From Protea cynaroides (lineage: Eukaryota > Streptophyta > Magnoliopsida > Proteales > Proteaceae), in the NCBI GenBank assembly GCA_028583415.1, contig CM053270.1:63229517-63293516 (forward strand): a stretch of DNA of 64,000 bases. Direction: 5' to 3'. The number at the start of each line of letters is the position of its first letter. The first letter of the stretch is position 1. This document shows, piece after piece, positions 1-11,160 of the stretch. Below the pieces are notes generated by a model. That model was not told where the DNA came from. It worked only from the letters and a program-made list of their open reading frames with translations, and ran no database searches. The translations under genes were made by a program, and so were the position numbers.

Positions 1-197
1 TGTGTACGTAACCTTACCTCCCAAGGTGATGTTTCGAAAACATAACAACTAGGTTACATTAATATGACAACTTTACAAACACACCTAGGTTCGCCCTCTA
101 AAAACAAAAATAAACAAAAAAATTTCCCTTAACTTAACTTATTGACCATCTCTCTGCCATTTTTAAGGTTTGAAAGGAAATCCAAGACTACAACAAA

Positions 198-224
198 CAC
201 ACAGACACACACACACACACACAT
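198..224. repeat. (AC)n microsatellite in intron 1 of the PM19-like gene
   Basis: A run of AC dinucleotides lies about 50 bp inside the first intron of the minus-strand PM19-like gene. It is a simple repeat with no coding potential. Confidence 0.8.
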
Positions 225-274
225 GCATATAGCAAGAAGAAAGAGTGTTTGGGATTAGGGTTAGTGTTGCTTAC

Positions 275-404
275 CAGGATTATTAGTTTGGCCATTGATG
301 AACCTGTTGAGACACCAACTAGCAAAACCAACAATTAGGATATACATTATTAGGTTCAAAAACAACAATGGCGCTGCCATGTTTCTTCCCACTGTTAAAG
401 CCAT
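275..404 (-). CDS. AWPM-19/PM19-like membrane protein, first coding exon (partial gene)
   Basis: On the minus strand an ATG at 404 opens a 43-codon exon that stops at a GT donor (274-273, GTAAGC context) in phase 1. The translation starts MALTVGRNMAAP, then a hydrophobic segment (LLFLNLIMYILIVGFASWCL) and NRFINGQTNNP. This matches the conserved N-terminus of the plant AWPM-19-like family: basic start, first membrane span, then NRFINGQT. Family members are small four-span plasma-membrane proteins induced by ABA, seed maturation and cold; some are reported as ABA carriers or calcium-permeable channels. The remaining exons, which should begin with the FGGNG-type loop, are not in bases 1-272 and must lie left of the window. 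The exon is too short for a routine ORF scan. Identification is by family recall of the N-terminal block and is fairly secure. Confidence 0.82.
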
Positions 405-610
405 CTCTGAAACCCTGAAAGCTAGCTATAGTAAAAACACTCAGAAATAGTAGGGAGGGACCAACAGAAGATCAGGCTGGCTACAAAATCAATAACATGC
501 ACTTGGATCAACAGTAACTAACATTCTTCTGCAACTCGACTTTCATTTATCATGAAAAGGAGGGGAGTCGGTGAAGTTAAATAGAGGAACTCCGGACACA
601 ACGACACCAT

Positions 611-680
611 ACGTGTCTTCCTGTTGGACTGTTGTTAATAAAGTAATAATGTCATCTGCTTCCAGGTGGATGGACACGTG
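611..680 (-). promoter_or_regulatory. Two ABRE-like boxes upstream of the PM19-like gene
   Basis: ACGTGTC reads on the plus strand at 611-617. A palindromic CACGTG core lies at 675-680 inside GGACACGTGCC, so it also contains CACGTGTC on the minus strand. They are about 207 and 271 bp upstream of the ATG at 404. ACGTG(G/T)C is the ABA-response-element core bound by ABF/AREB bZIP factors, and paired ABREs are usual for strong ABA response. That fits a family known to be ABA- and dehydration-inducible. Function is inferred from motif, spacing and gene family only. Confidence 0.5.
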
Positions 681-717
681 CCCAAATGGGTTCTTAAACG
701 GTTCGTCGTTTTTCAGC

Positions 718-718
<1 letters not shown>

Positions 719-764
<46 letters not shown>
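719..764. repeat. (TC)n microsatellite
   Basis: About 22 TC units on the plus strand. A (GA)n tract of about 15 units lies 165 bp further right (929-959), so the two could pair as an inverted repeat. Apparent Ser-Leu or Glu-Arg reading frames through both tracts are products of the dinucleotide repeats and not genes. Confidence 0.9.
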
Positions 765-769
<5 letters not shown>

Positions 770-926
770 AATGGATCAGAAGGTTATCATTGTCATCCCT
801 TGTGATCATTGATAATATAGAAAAAAAACTCCTGGATAAGACACTTGACCCAGTTCTTTCTAGAATGTGCTTGGGTGAATGTAGAATGGGCTCAACTGGA
901 TTTTTTAAGTGGATTACTTGAAGTTT

Positions 927-928
<2 letters not shown>

Positions 929-959
<31 letters not shown>
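929..959. repeat. (GA)n microsatellite
   Basis: About 15 GA units on the plus strand, complementary to the (TC)n tract at 719-764. The pair sits in the shared upstream region of the PM19-like gene (minus) and the seven-TM gene (plus). Confidence 0.88.
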
Positions 960-964
<5 letters not shown>

Positions 965-2186
965 ATAACATCAGGACCTAGCACTGAATCCAACGATATG
1001 TTCTCCATTTTGGGAGGGAAATCATATATGCATCACAAGATGATGTCTTTGGCCCATGTTTTTTTGGGTTCTTTCTTCTCACTCCTATTCTTAAATTTTA
1101 AAAGTCAGTTGGACCGTCTTGGGCTGGGAGGTTCAGAATCTTCAGATGGGAATTATCTATGGACCGGAGCGGACCAGACCGGACCATCCACCTAATTTCT
1201 TTGCTTTATTCAGTGGTTCAAGCTTTGTATTTCGATTATCCTGTCGACATTGCATCCTATTTGATTGTTTGACAATGCTTGGTCTAGTTAGGTCTGGCTC
1301 TCTGTTTTTGAGTGTACGTGGATACTCAAGGCTGACAAATTTGAGTCAGCATGGTTGGATCGGTTTGTTCAGGTGTAAACCAATTCTTGGGGTGTTTCTT
1401 GTCGATTCAGCCCAATCAAGGCGATCCATTTCAGGATCGAATTAGGATCAGCTAGGCGTATCCGAGTCCATGTTCTTTAACCTTGGTGCATAATTTATTA
1501 AATAGCTAATTAGGCTGCTATATCATCAAGGGCACATTCATACATAAACGGCATCCAAGAATAGGATATTAGGATGTTAATTTATGAAAGAGTTTTTTTT
1601 CTAGTAAAGTGCTCACAACGTAGTGACAATTGTAAACATGTTAAGTCTTGTGTAATTCCAAAAACTTTAGCAATCTTTCGAACGACTAATTCAATCTCCT
1701 GGCGCCACAGTGGGCATTGTTGCACACACAAAAAAAGTTTTTTTTTTTTTTTCTCAATCCTAGTTTAATTCATTATCTTAGTGCCCAAGTGGCATGGATA
1801 TAACAGAATCATGTCAATGAAGGGGCTCAGATGCAAGAAAACATGAAACATAGAACATAAATGTGAAATGGTCAAAACATAAGGGTGCACATGTAAAACC
1901 ACAAAAAAAAATTATGAGGATTAAATTTGAGAAGGAAAAGCGATGAGGTGTCAAAACCATGGTTTCTTACCCTCCCAATTCCACGGCATGCAAGACGTTC
2001 TTCTGTTAGAACTTTCACCATCAACACCCTGTGGACCATAATCCAAACCACCTTAATTTTCCATGGATAATCCCATACCCATCTGTAAATTTATTCTTTT
2101 TTTCAATCTCTAATCAGTTCATAATCCCATTTGATCAGTTTGAATGTTTTTGATTCAATTTTCATCTGTAATTTAACAGTTACATC

Positions 2187-3509
2187 ATGGGTAGTTTCCA
2201 TCTCTTAATTCTGCAACTTCTTCCTGTTCTCTGTATAATCTCAAGCATCCCTTTCTCAATATCAGAGATCCAGAACACCAGAATTGAAGAAGATTCAAGA
2301 CCCATGATCCTATTTGAGCAATTCGGGTTCGCAAGATTCGGTCATGTCTCCATTTCAATCAAAGATGTTTCATGGAGATCAAGGCAACCAAATGCAGAAC
2401 TAAACCCATCTTCAATGGGTTTCTTCCTCTTAAGAGAATCATCATATGGGAAGATCTTGAATGAATCTGAATATACGGAGCATTTCTGTGTTGTATGGAG
2501 TCGTTATGTGAAGCTCTTAGTCAAATTTGATCAACTCAACCTCAATGCAACTTACAATGGTACAATCATTGTTGATGATCCTGATGAATATAGTTTGGTT
2601 TTTGGAAATTGTCAGCCTGAATTTGAAGTATCCATGGATGTTCATACAGAGATGTATAATATGAAAGATGGAAGAAAGGATTTCCTTCCTGCAGGCCAAA
2701 CCCAATTACCCACAATTTATTTTATCTTCTTTATCATATATTCAATCTTCTTTTTGATTTGGGTTTTTATCTGTTTCAAGCAAAGACCTACTGTAGATAA
2801 GATTCATCTGATAATGGGAGCTCTCCTCATTGTGAAAGCTCTGAAAATACTCTGTGCTTCTGAGGATAAATCATTTGTAAGAAGAACAGGTACTCCTCAT
2901 GGTTGGGATGTGGCTTTTTATATCTTCAGTTTTCTTAAAGGTATAATGCTGTTTACTGTGATTGTTCTTATTGGAACTGGATGGTCATTCTTGAAACCTT
3001 ACCTGCAAGATAGAGAAAAGAAGGTTCTTATGATTGTGATTCCATTACAAGTTCTTGAGAATTTAGCTACAGTTGTGATCAATGAGACAGGACCTGCAAC
3101 AAAAGACTGGTTGACATGGAACCAGTTGTTCTTGTTGATAGATATTGTATGTTGTTGTGCTGTATTTTTTCCAATCATTTGGTCGATTCGGAGTCTCCGG
3201 GAGGCATCGAAGACCGATGGAAAGGCGGCGAGGAATCTTGCTAAGCTTACTTTGTTCAAGCAGTTCTACATTGTTGTTGTGGGGTATTTGTACTTCACAA
3301 GGGTTGTGGCATCTGCAGTAGGAGCTCTTATTGATTACAAAATTGAATGGGTTATGACAGCAGCAGTAGAAGGTGCAAGTTTGGGGTTTTATTTATTTAT
3401 CTTCTGTAACTTTCAGCCTACAGAAAAGAATCCTTATTTTGTGATCGATGATGAGGAAGAAGCTGCTGCTGCAAAAGAATTGGAAGATGATGATTCATTT
3501 GAACTATGA
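2187..3509 (+). CDS. Lung seven-transmembrane receptor (GOST) family protein
   Basis: Intronless 440-aa ORF. Residues 1-26 are a signal peptide. Residues 27-175 form a lumenal/extracellular domain with Asn-X-Ser/Thr sequons at N92, N120 and N124 and two cysteines (C101, C142). Seven hydrophobic spans follow at about 176-197, 206-223, 241-269, 279-298, 312-332, 358-381 and 389-408, and the tail is acidic (DDEEE...EDDDSFEL). This is the architecture of the Lung_7-TM_R/GOST family (plant CAND6/7 and relatives), long described as GPCR candidates but more often placed in the Golgi, endosome or plasma membrane with a GOLD-like ectodomain. Length agrees with the plant family (about 430-450 aa). The ATG was chosen because it directly precedes the signal peptide, and the frame is intact. 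No operon-like neighbour: the next gene upstream is divergent. Which paralogue it is cannot be told from sequence alone. Confidence 0.93.
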   Translation: MGSFHLLILQLLPVLCIISSIPFSISEIQNTRIEEDSRPMILFEQFGFARFGHVSISIKDVSWRSRQPNAELNPSSMGFFLLRESSYGKILNESEYTEHFCVVWSRYVKLLVKFDQLNLNATYNGTIIVDDPDEYSLVFGNCQPEFEVSMDVHTEMYNMKDGRKDFLPAGQTQLPTIYFIFFIIYSIFFLIWVFICFKQRPTVDKIHLIMGALLIVKALKILCASEDKSFVRRTGTPHGWDVAFYIFSFLKGIMLFTVIVLIGTGWSFLKPYLQDREKKVLMIVIPLQVLENLATVVINETGPATKDWLTWNQLFLLIDIVCCCAVFFPIIWSIRSLREASKTDGKAARNLAKLTLFKQFYIVVVGYLYFTRVVASAVGALIDYKIEWVMTAAVEGASLGFYLFIFCNFQPTEKNPYFVIDDEEEAAAAKELEDDDSFEL

Positions 3510-3840
3510 GTTTCAAATTAGTTATCAGATTTAATTGATTCCTTTCAGGAACATAATTTTTGTACAGTGATGAGAGGTAATCATTACTTGAGCTTCAAAT
3601 ATATAAATGATTGGATTGGACTTGTTTTCTTACCAAAAAATAGGTTGGACTACAAAAAAAATATTGGACTTGTTTGTAGATGTAATTTTCATCCTAAGAT
3701 GCTGCAATTTCCTTGCCTTACATCTTTTGTTTTCATGTAATCATTAAATGTAATGAGATGACTTTGTGTTCTTTTGAGTGTATTATGATGGAAGATGTAA
3801 ATTTATTTTTATTTATCTATCTGTCCAATGAGACTTTGAC
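3510..3840 (+). other. 3' flank of the seven-TM gene, with two tiny A-rich insertions
   Basis: Probable 3' UTR, AT-rich, with no canonical AATAAA close to the stop. At 3617-3675 the motif ATTGGACTTGTTT appears twice, with a diverged GGTTGGACTAC between. The copies are separated by TCTTACCAAAAAATA and by a short A-run. This resembles the poly(A)-stub insertions listed elsewhere in the window, possibly two nested events. Confidence 0.4.
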
Positions 3841-4405
3841 TGTAGCTAATAGAGTTGCAAATAAGGATCCGAGTTTGGTCCTATCGGCCTGACCTTGCTC
3901 CTAGCCCGTGTTGAGGTCGAACAAGGCCTAGACTGAGATACTCTGGCCTTGATACCATCTCATATTCTCACCAAGGATTTTGGGATCGGATATCAGGTTG
4001 GGATTGATACTATCTCATATTCTCTACTTATACAGTCGAGTTTTGTCAATTCTTGAAGAGAAATTCCGCAAGGGTGTCAATCGGATGCAAATCATCTCGT
4101 GTCATCGGAGAGGCGCTAGCATGATCACACAGCTGGCTTTCATCGGGTGCGCATGCCGATACAGGTTCACAATTTTTATATTTTAATTTGTAGACCACTG
4201 ATACCTGGGGAGATAAACGGATAGTCAAAAATCAGAATTTGATTTGCATCTGTATCATATCTAGTCAGGGTATCCAAATTTGAATTTGAACTTAAGGGTT
4301 CTTGAAGATTTTACAGGTTCTAGAGGATGAGGAAAATAAAATCATGCAACTATTAGACAACTGAGAGACATGGATTGGAAACAAATCATATCCAATAGAA
4401 AAGAA

Positions 4406-4715
4406 AGGTCCAGGTTACATGAGTCAAAAGTGTAAATGGATATTTGAAAATCCAATTTCGATTCGCATCCTTATTCGTATCCATTTAGGGTTATCCAAAT
4501 CCAAGCAGGGGATATCCGAATCCGATCAAATCCAGACCTATGTCCTTGTCCGATCCCTTTAGGTCCAGGTTACATGAGTCAAAAGTGTAAATGGATATTT
4601 GAAAATCCAATTTCGATTCGCATCCTTATTCGTATCCATTTAGGGTTATCCAAATCCAAGCAGGGGATATCCGAATCCGATCAAATCCAGACCTATGTCC
4701 TTGTCCGATCCCTTT
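4406..4715. repeat. Perfect 155-bp tandem duplication
   Basis: The segment starting AGGTCCAGGTTACATGAG at 4406 is repeated directly at 4561. The two 155-bp copies read identically by eye, ending GATCCCTTT. Identity across the whole unit suggests a recent duplication (or an assembly artefact). The unit itself is full of degenerate ATCCAAAT/ATCCGAAT-like words and resembles the dispersed non-coding repeat at 4200-4400. No coding function is visible. Confidence 0.9.
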
Positions 4716-5563
4716 ACATCATACCCATGGGGTAGGAAGAAAACAAAAGTTTCTTTTTTAAGTTTGAAATTTTTTTCACCAAAAAAAAAAAAATTTGAAA
4801 TTTTCACTTTCCTTCCTTTTATTTTCCTTTGCAACGAATCAGAGCGGGAGCTTGAAAGGCTATCTTTGGTTCAACATATATATGACTCTCTTTGTTGCTT
4901 GGGCCTACATAATGACAAAGCCGAACTTAATTTTATTCTGTAGACCCAAAAACTTCATGGGCTGAAGCCCATAAAACTCCTAAAGGCCCAAGATAGGTAA
5001 TAAAGTATCACCGAGTGTACCATTTTAGAAAAGTTCTACACGAAAGAGACTCAAATTGCCACGTATCATAATGGCCTGAGAAAAAAGAAATCAAGCAAGA
5101 GGTTCCAGCTTAATCATGAGCCTGTGAGGCCTTCATTTGGTCCTATTCTATTGTTTGTCCAATCTGATTCTCTTTGGTATCTATTATTTTATGTAATTGT
5201 TTGGTATGATTTATAGTATTTATATATATTTAAAATTAATTAGTTAATATAATATAAAATATATAATAAATTAGAAGATGTTTATCATTATTGTGACAAT
5301 TTATTATTATTTATTCATGTCTAATAATATTAAACATTTATTATTTATGATTCATTATTTATTCTTATAAATTATTTATCATAAACAACTCATAAACATA
5401 AATATAAACTAATCAAAGAGAATCTAATTACAACAAAAAACAATGTCTATTACAATTTACCAAATTACATACAAGGGCATTCTATCCCAAAAAGGTAATT
5501 AATCTATTCCATTTTAGTGTTTACCTGGCTTGTAATTAATAATATTGATTTCTTAGGTACCCA

Positions 5564-5566
<3 letters not shown>

Positions 5567-5597
<31 letters not shown>

Positions 5598-5627
5598 TAT
5601 TATTATTATTATTATTATTATTATTAT
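5567..5627. repeat. (AAT)n/(ATT)n compound microsatellite
   Basis: About 10 AAT units are followed by ATATT and about 10 ATT units, giving a nearly perfect self-complementary palindrome. It abuts the left end of the Mutator-like element at 5628, whose target duplication is part of the ATT run. Confidence 0.92.
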
Positions 5628-6650
5628 GGATAATTTCAACGACCATCCAAAAAGAATTGTCTAAATCACCTACCACCCAAGTTGTTTAAAAGAATCACCT
5701 AACCCAAGTTAGACAAACTTTTTATCAAAAAGATCCAAAAGCAACTAACAAAGCCGTCATTTGTTGATTTCAACCGTTACAAAATATTTGAATGACAATA
5801 ATACCCTTTTTGTAAGGAAAAAAGTCCAATTTATCCTTTCTTTTTGTTTCACCATTTTCCTCCTCTTTTCGTTTCGTGTTTTGTTTAGAACAAAAAAGCC
5901 CCAATTTTTACTATTCCCCCAACCCTAAATTCCAATGGCCGATCTGCTACTTCCGATCGCCGATGATGCTTCTGTAGCTCGCCAAGGATGAAGTTGTAGA
6001 ACATGAAGCCATTCCTTCGATCGCCGACGCTATTCTTTTTCTTTCTTCGCTCTGCTACTCAAATGGTTTCTTGTAGTGATTCCTTTTCTTCTTTCGACTC
6101 ATGTAGAAGACGACGATGAGATCATTTGAAACAGGTAAATAACTCTAACCTTATATAGAGTTCAAATTGAAATTTCTCCTCTGAATGAGAGAAAGGAAGG
6201 AGAGGGGAAAGAGAATTAGATTCACGGTGAGGGAGAGAGGAAGGAGAGGGGAAAGGGAATCAAAGTCACGATGAGGGAGAGCCGGAGGGGATAACGATGA
6301 GGGAGAGAGGAAGGGGAGAACGATGAAGGAGAAAAACCCTAACTTTTCCCAAAGTTCATTGTTGCAGCCCAAAACGAAGGAGAACGATGAGTTTCGATTT
6401 TCAGTGAGATTGAATCTGATGAGTTAGACGGTGTTATTTACACTAGAAGGGTAAATAAGTAATTTTCAGATTTATTAATATTTTAAGTTTAAAATTACAG
6501 GGGTATAAATGTCTACACACAATTTCAGCTTCTTCCCGTTAGTAAATGGACTAACGTTTGTCTAACTTAGGTGGTAGGTGATTTTTTTTAAATAATTTGG
6601 GTGGTAAGTGATTTAGTCAATTCTTTTTAGGTGGTTGCTGAAAATTTCCC
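5628..6650. mobile_element. Mutator-like non-autonomous element with ~90-bp TIRs
   Basis: The left end (GGATAATTTCAACGACCATC...) and the reverse complement of the right end (GGGAAATTTTCAGCAACCAC...) match over about 90 bp, including the shared words AAAAAGAATTG, CTAAATCAC and AGTTAGACAAAC. The flanks are TTATTATTAT on both sides, 9-10 bp as expected for Mutator elements, although this target is itself a microsatellite. The 0.8-kb interior is GA-rich around 6170-6340 and encodes no transposase that I can see. It may carry host sequence that I do not recognise. Confidence 0.75.
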
Positions 6651-7972
6651 TTATTATTATGTATCATTTTGAATTAAGTTCAACCAAGGGGATTTACTTT
6701 AAATTTTGTTTTTCCTTTTCTCTACAAGAACCCTAGATTATTTTGGATTATACCAAATCATTTTCAGCTTTTTCCTATGAAATAGAACACCTTTTACATA
6801 GATCACACCTTGTGAATATATGAAAGAATCGTATTGATTCAATACCTAATCTGGATATGAAGATTAAGACCCAAAAAATTATACCATGAAGATAATTCCA
6901 ATTAATTGGCCACCATTGATAAAAATGACAATGAGTTTTCCATAATACCTTCATTTTCAGCATCCCTAATCCATGTGCCCCTTTTGAAATTGGTGTCAAT
7001 GGATCTTAACACTGACCAGTGTCAGATAACACAACGCTGTGTCAGATAACACGTCGCTTGATTAAAAGGGTATGATTCATTAAATTGAACCATATTCTAC
7101 CTTAGCCAAAAGATTATGGAACAAAATATTAGAGAAGATAGAATCAAATTCCATGTCCTGAGCAAATGTAGAGAGTATATACTAAAGAATGAAACCAAAT
7201 TTTTGACAGAGAAAGGTTAGGTTTAAACTGTTGGAATATCTCACACCTGTTTGAGGACATGTATTCCTTCTTTATTGCATATATTAGTTATTCCATGGTC
7301 TCCAATATATCTATCAATCACATATTGGATAAGGAATCCTCCTAGCCATTTGGGTATTTTCGTATAATATATTCCATTGATATTAAGATATCTCAAGAAT
7401 GGTATTTTTTTTTAATAATAATTTTAGGTGATCAAAATTTATTGAGAAAAAAAAAAAAGAGGTTTGTACAACGACTAACGATTATCTCTCAATGGAGGAG
7501 AGATACCCTGCAACAACGAGAAAATACACACTCGAAACTAAATCAAATAATTGCTCTAACAAGAAGGGAAAACAAACGGTTTTATATAACGTGGTCGAAA
7601 GTATAAATACAAAGGCGGTTAAAATACTGCCGTTGAAAACAGTTTTCCAAACGCGATTTTTGGCGACAGTATCAAAGTATCCCTAGCTTTTAGTTAACAT
7701 ATTCCATTCACTAAGAAAGTATGACATTGTTTCCAAATTCCCACCATAGAAAACAATCCCTTTCTTCATGAGTCTTTACTGTTACTTCTCTTGTCTACTC
7801 CACTTAGTTCAAATTAAATTGATGTCGGGTTTTACAGGACCTGACGGAAACATATCCATTAAGAGGTTCGAGCTGGGTGGGTTGCACTGTGCACATTAAT
7901 TAACGGACCGGTTTGGGTGAAAACCGGATAGAAAACCCGTTAAACACATTCAGAAAACTGAAATAGTGAAGT

Positions 7973-8191
7973 TAGGGTGTAATATTCAGTTTAAATCGGT
8001 CTGGTCTGGACTATTACCAGGACTCATCGTTCTGATATTTCAGGCTGGTTTTTGGCTAGCCTAGATCGGATTGAGACAGCTAGGATAAGCCATACCTCAA
8101 CCCAAAACATGTCCGATAATTATTTGATCTGAATTAATTCAAGTCGGTTCGATCCAAGTTATTGATTAGATCTCAAAATTGACACCCTTAC
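7973..8191. mobile_element. hAT-like MITE remnant, TTAGGGTGT...ACACCCTTA termini
   Basis: The left end TTAGGGTGTAAT and right end ATTGACACCCTTA form short inverted ends like those of the two well-defined elements at 54366 and 59692. The inside is rich in CGGTT/AATCGG words, typical of that family here. The flanks (ATAGTGAA / CTTGTGAA) agree at only 5 or 6 of 8 positions, so the target duplication is weak. Confidence 0.45.
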
Positions 8192-8376
8192 TTGTGAACA
8201 AGTAACTTGGATCGCTGTATATAAAAGATAGAAAACCAATGTGATGTTTAAGGTAAGGACCTCTAAGATGAATCCCAACTAGGCTATGCTTCATAAATTC
8301 TGGGCAGAAACGGAAAGAAGTAATTGCATCATAACAATGACCAGATCTAAACATTCTTTTCTTACTCAGCCCTAAT

Positions 8377-8404
8377 GGGATTTTTTTTTTTGGGGGGGGG
8401 GGGG
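8377..8404. repeat. T-run followed by G-run
   Basis: About ten T are followed directly by about thirteen G, a low-complexity tract with possible G-quadruplex potential. It is also a likely site of sequencing-length error. Confidence 0.7.
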
Positions 8405-9289
8405 TTTGTGGTCCATCTACATGTGGTATCCACCCACTCAGATACCACTCACCTACTCAAGAAACCACTGGCTATGACCACTGACAACCCACCAAGTGTA
8501 GCTTTTGTGAGACCATTTTAGAAGAGAATATCCCTTTATTTTATAACCATCAATCACACCAAAGACTATAGCATTAGATCATTGGATCCCCCCTCATTAA
8601 ATTTGCTTCATTGTTTTCTAGTATAACTACACAAATCCTCATCAGTCCCTCTGTGGTCCTAAAAAAAAAATGTTTGTCAAAACTTTTGACACAGCAAAAA
8701 CGTGATTCTTGTCGTTGTTTGTTGCCGTCAACGGTCATCCATCATCTGTTACCATTTTTCGTTTGTTCGCTCTTGCAACCATTCAAATCTCCTAGACATT
8801 CATTTGATCAATGAAGCTTTTTTTTTTTTTTTTTTCATTAGATTACCAAAACCAATCTACCTTTTATATATTCTTTGTAATTATTTTTTGTGAGTAGAAT
8901 TAGGAAAAATGGAAACAGTTGTTTCACGTTGTAGTAGTAAAATTGTATACATTCTGTATCTCTCCAAATCCTGCACTGAGACGCCTTTTTAGAAAAAAAA
9001 AAAAAAAAACTTATTAAGTCAAGAGTAGTCATTGTTATTAAACATAAATAGGGTTTAAATCTTATTGCTCAATGGCTTGATTTTGTATTTTGTTTACCTC
9101 TGCATGGATGAGTGGGCCCAGATTATTCAAAAAATAGCACCAAGGACAAGGAAGGTGTTTGTGTTCAGCACGCCTGTCTAGCATTTTGGTTAGCTTTACA
9201 AAATCCACTTATAAACCCATGTGGGCACGTGGGTGGTAGATACATCCACAATGGTCAAGCAGCTCAGGGCCCAACGCCAAATGTGTCAA

Positions 9290-9500
9290 ACGTTGACACT
9301 AGTCGAATCCGGTGAATTCAAGACCCATGTTTGAATCGATATTCAGTCTACAAGCTAAATCAAGAGAGGATGTTGGTTGAAACATGAGTCTCAGATTTAC
9401 TCTAGAACCACGTGACAATCATATGAAACACGTGGCAGCCATATGAAACAGACTACCGTATCCTCTCATAATGAGTAAAAAGAGACGATGTGAACCCCCA
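9290..9500. mobile_element. Degenerate member of the fold-back family (CACGTG arms)
   Basis: Shares with the elements at 25405 and 56110 the string of words GAATTCAAGACCCA, GAGTCTCAGATT, CCACGTGAC and the right terminus GAGACGATGTGAA. CACGTG occurs twice (about 9410 and 9431). The left arm is decayed, so boundaries are approximate. Confidence 0.5.
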
Positions 9501-10709
9501 CTAGCCCAGGTAAAAGTTAAAGTCTCTGGAAAACAAGAAGAAAGGACAAATCTGAAAAGCTTTGGTTGCACTTTTAACATGTTTCTTTCTCATGGCCCCA
9601 CTTTGTGTGGATCATTTTGGGCCGTACAATCAATGACCCACCTGGTGTGATTAAAGTCAACCACCCCAAGATTCCCATTCCCCTCCCGCTAAAAGACAAA
9701 AAAGATTCTTTCTCTCTCTCCTACACACAAAATCTTGGCCCCCCTTGATTATGAGAGATCTCACCTAATGATGATGTGATAAAGATCAGTTGTCTATTAC
9801 TTTATTTATTGAAGAATTAGGAATAAATGTAGTAAAGCATAAAAGTTAAAATGCAGACTGATGGATGATCATTTGATCATGTTGAATTTCTATCAATACA
9901 AATTTTAGTTTTAATCTTTTTCTAAAGTATTTGTCTAATTTAAAATGTAATATATAAAATAGGGGTATTAATCGATTGTTCTCAGTCAATCTTGTTCGAA
10001 CATAATCGATCATTCACCATTTAATATATTGCATCTGTGCACTCTGACTAGTATGTTTAATTAAGTGATCCACATACGCGAGACATTGACACGTTTATAT
10101 TCGGTCTCAGTCCTTAATCAAGCTTATACTAATTGGTTTAATCGACTTATAGATGGACTATAATGATGCAAATCAACTAATCCATAATCGGTCTTATGCT
10201 ACTCACTTTTATGTTAATTATTCCAATCCTACCAACTAGTCTACAATATACAAAAGCACAACCATTCCTAAACTGGTATAAATTAAGGCACATGTCCTTC
10301 AATGTACCATTCAATACATTTTCTATACAAAATCCAAAATAAAAAACTGTTAAAATCTAGTATTCATTCTTGATTTATATGTTATTCTTAAATCTAAGGG
10401 TCAAACAAACAAGCCATTGAAAATATTAGAGAGGAATTTTATTATTTAATTTATGTAGTAAATCTTTATCATATCTAGTGTCATCACTATGAACATATCA
10501 AGCTGCATCATTTGATCCATCTTTTCGTTAAGTGTCATTCTACTTCATAAAACCATTGGTCCTCACATTCACTCCATGTTAGGGTTTTGTATTTCATGAA
10601 TTTTTTTTTTTTTTTTTCTATGGCTACCTAGCAGCAAAAGAAAAAAAAAACCCCTCATTAAAGGGAGAGGAGAGGGAGAGGTAGGGAAGATAAGAAGAAT
10701 GGTCTATAA

Positions 10710-10912
10710 TCGATCAGTATCGGGTTCGTTCGTTCCATAATCAATTGATGCGGTTGGGGGATATTCTAGCTACACCAATGCACATGAACAATCGATTAAT
10801 AATTGGCCCGGGCCTAAACCCAGCACATTTAGTAGACGATGCAGTTTGGCCCGGATTTTAATCGGTCTGTTCAATTTGGGGGGACATGGTGCAGGTAGAA
10901 ATTGACACCCCT
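10710..10912. mobile_element. hAT-like MITE remnant
   Basis: Rich in ATCGGTC/CAATCGATT words, and ends in AATTGACACCCCTT, the right-terminal signature of the TAAGGGTGTCAA family. The left end is not clear and no target duplication was found. Confidence 0.3.
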
Positions 10913-11004
10913 TGCCAATTTAAACCATTTATAGGAGAGGAGAACTCCTATCTAGTTTGATGGGTTAATAACAATGAGATTAAGGAGCAACTATTATGAA
11001 ATCA

Positions 11005-11160
11005 TAGTAGAATGTGTCGGTTAACTTAGTTGATAAGGACTCTCACTTGGTGGTGTCAAGTCTTGGGATCAACTCCGATTTCACAAAACGACGGGAGACC
11101 ACTTGTATTTTCATTCACAAGAAGAAGAAAAAAAGGCTTCGTGGGGTCGTGCACGGACAT
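11005..11160 (+). mobile_element. SINE-like tRNA-derived head
   Basis: TTAACTTAGTTGATAAGGA resembles a pol III A box, and GGGATCAACTCC about 35 bp later resembles a B box. The layout parallels the better-preserved SINE at 48921, which has AGCTAAGTTGACAAGG in its A-box position. No clear poly(A) end or target duplication is visible, so it is probably truncated or decayed. Confidence 0.4.

Larger units (their letters stand above)
405..2186. other. Divergent intergenic/promoter region
   Basis: This 1.8-kb interval separates the divergently oriented PM19-like and seven-TM receptor genes, so it should contain both promoters. It holds the two ABRE-like boxes and the TC/GA microsatellites. I see no further coding segment: the open frames here are short, rich in Ser-Leu or Glu-Arg repeats, or match no family I know. 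A T-run lies at about 1739-1752. Confidence 0.5.
6651..10700. other. Gene-poor intergenic DNA
   Basis: No supported gene. It contains T- and A-runs (7408-7460, 8819-8836, 8993-9010), the hAT-like remnant at 7973-8191, and a degenerate fold-back/ABRE-rich segment at about 9290-9500. The open frames are short and match nothing I recognise. Confidence 0.5.

Noticed and set aside
543..971. 142-codon minus-strand open frame upstream of the PM19-like gene
   Set aside because: Nearly half is Leu-Ser or Glu-Arg repeats from the TC/GA microsatellites, and it overlaps the promoter of the PM19-like gene. No family match.
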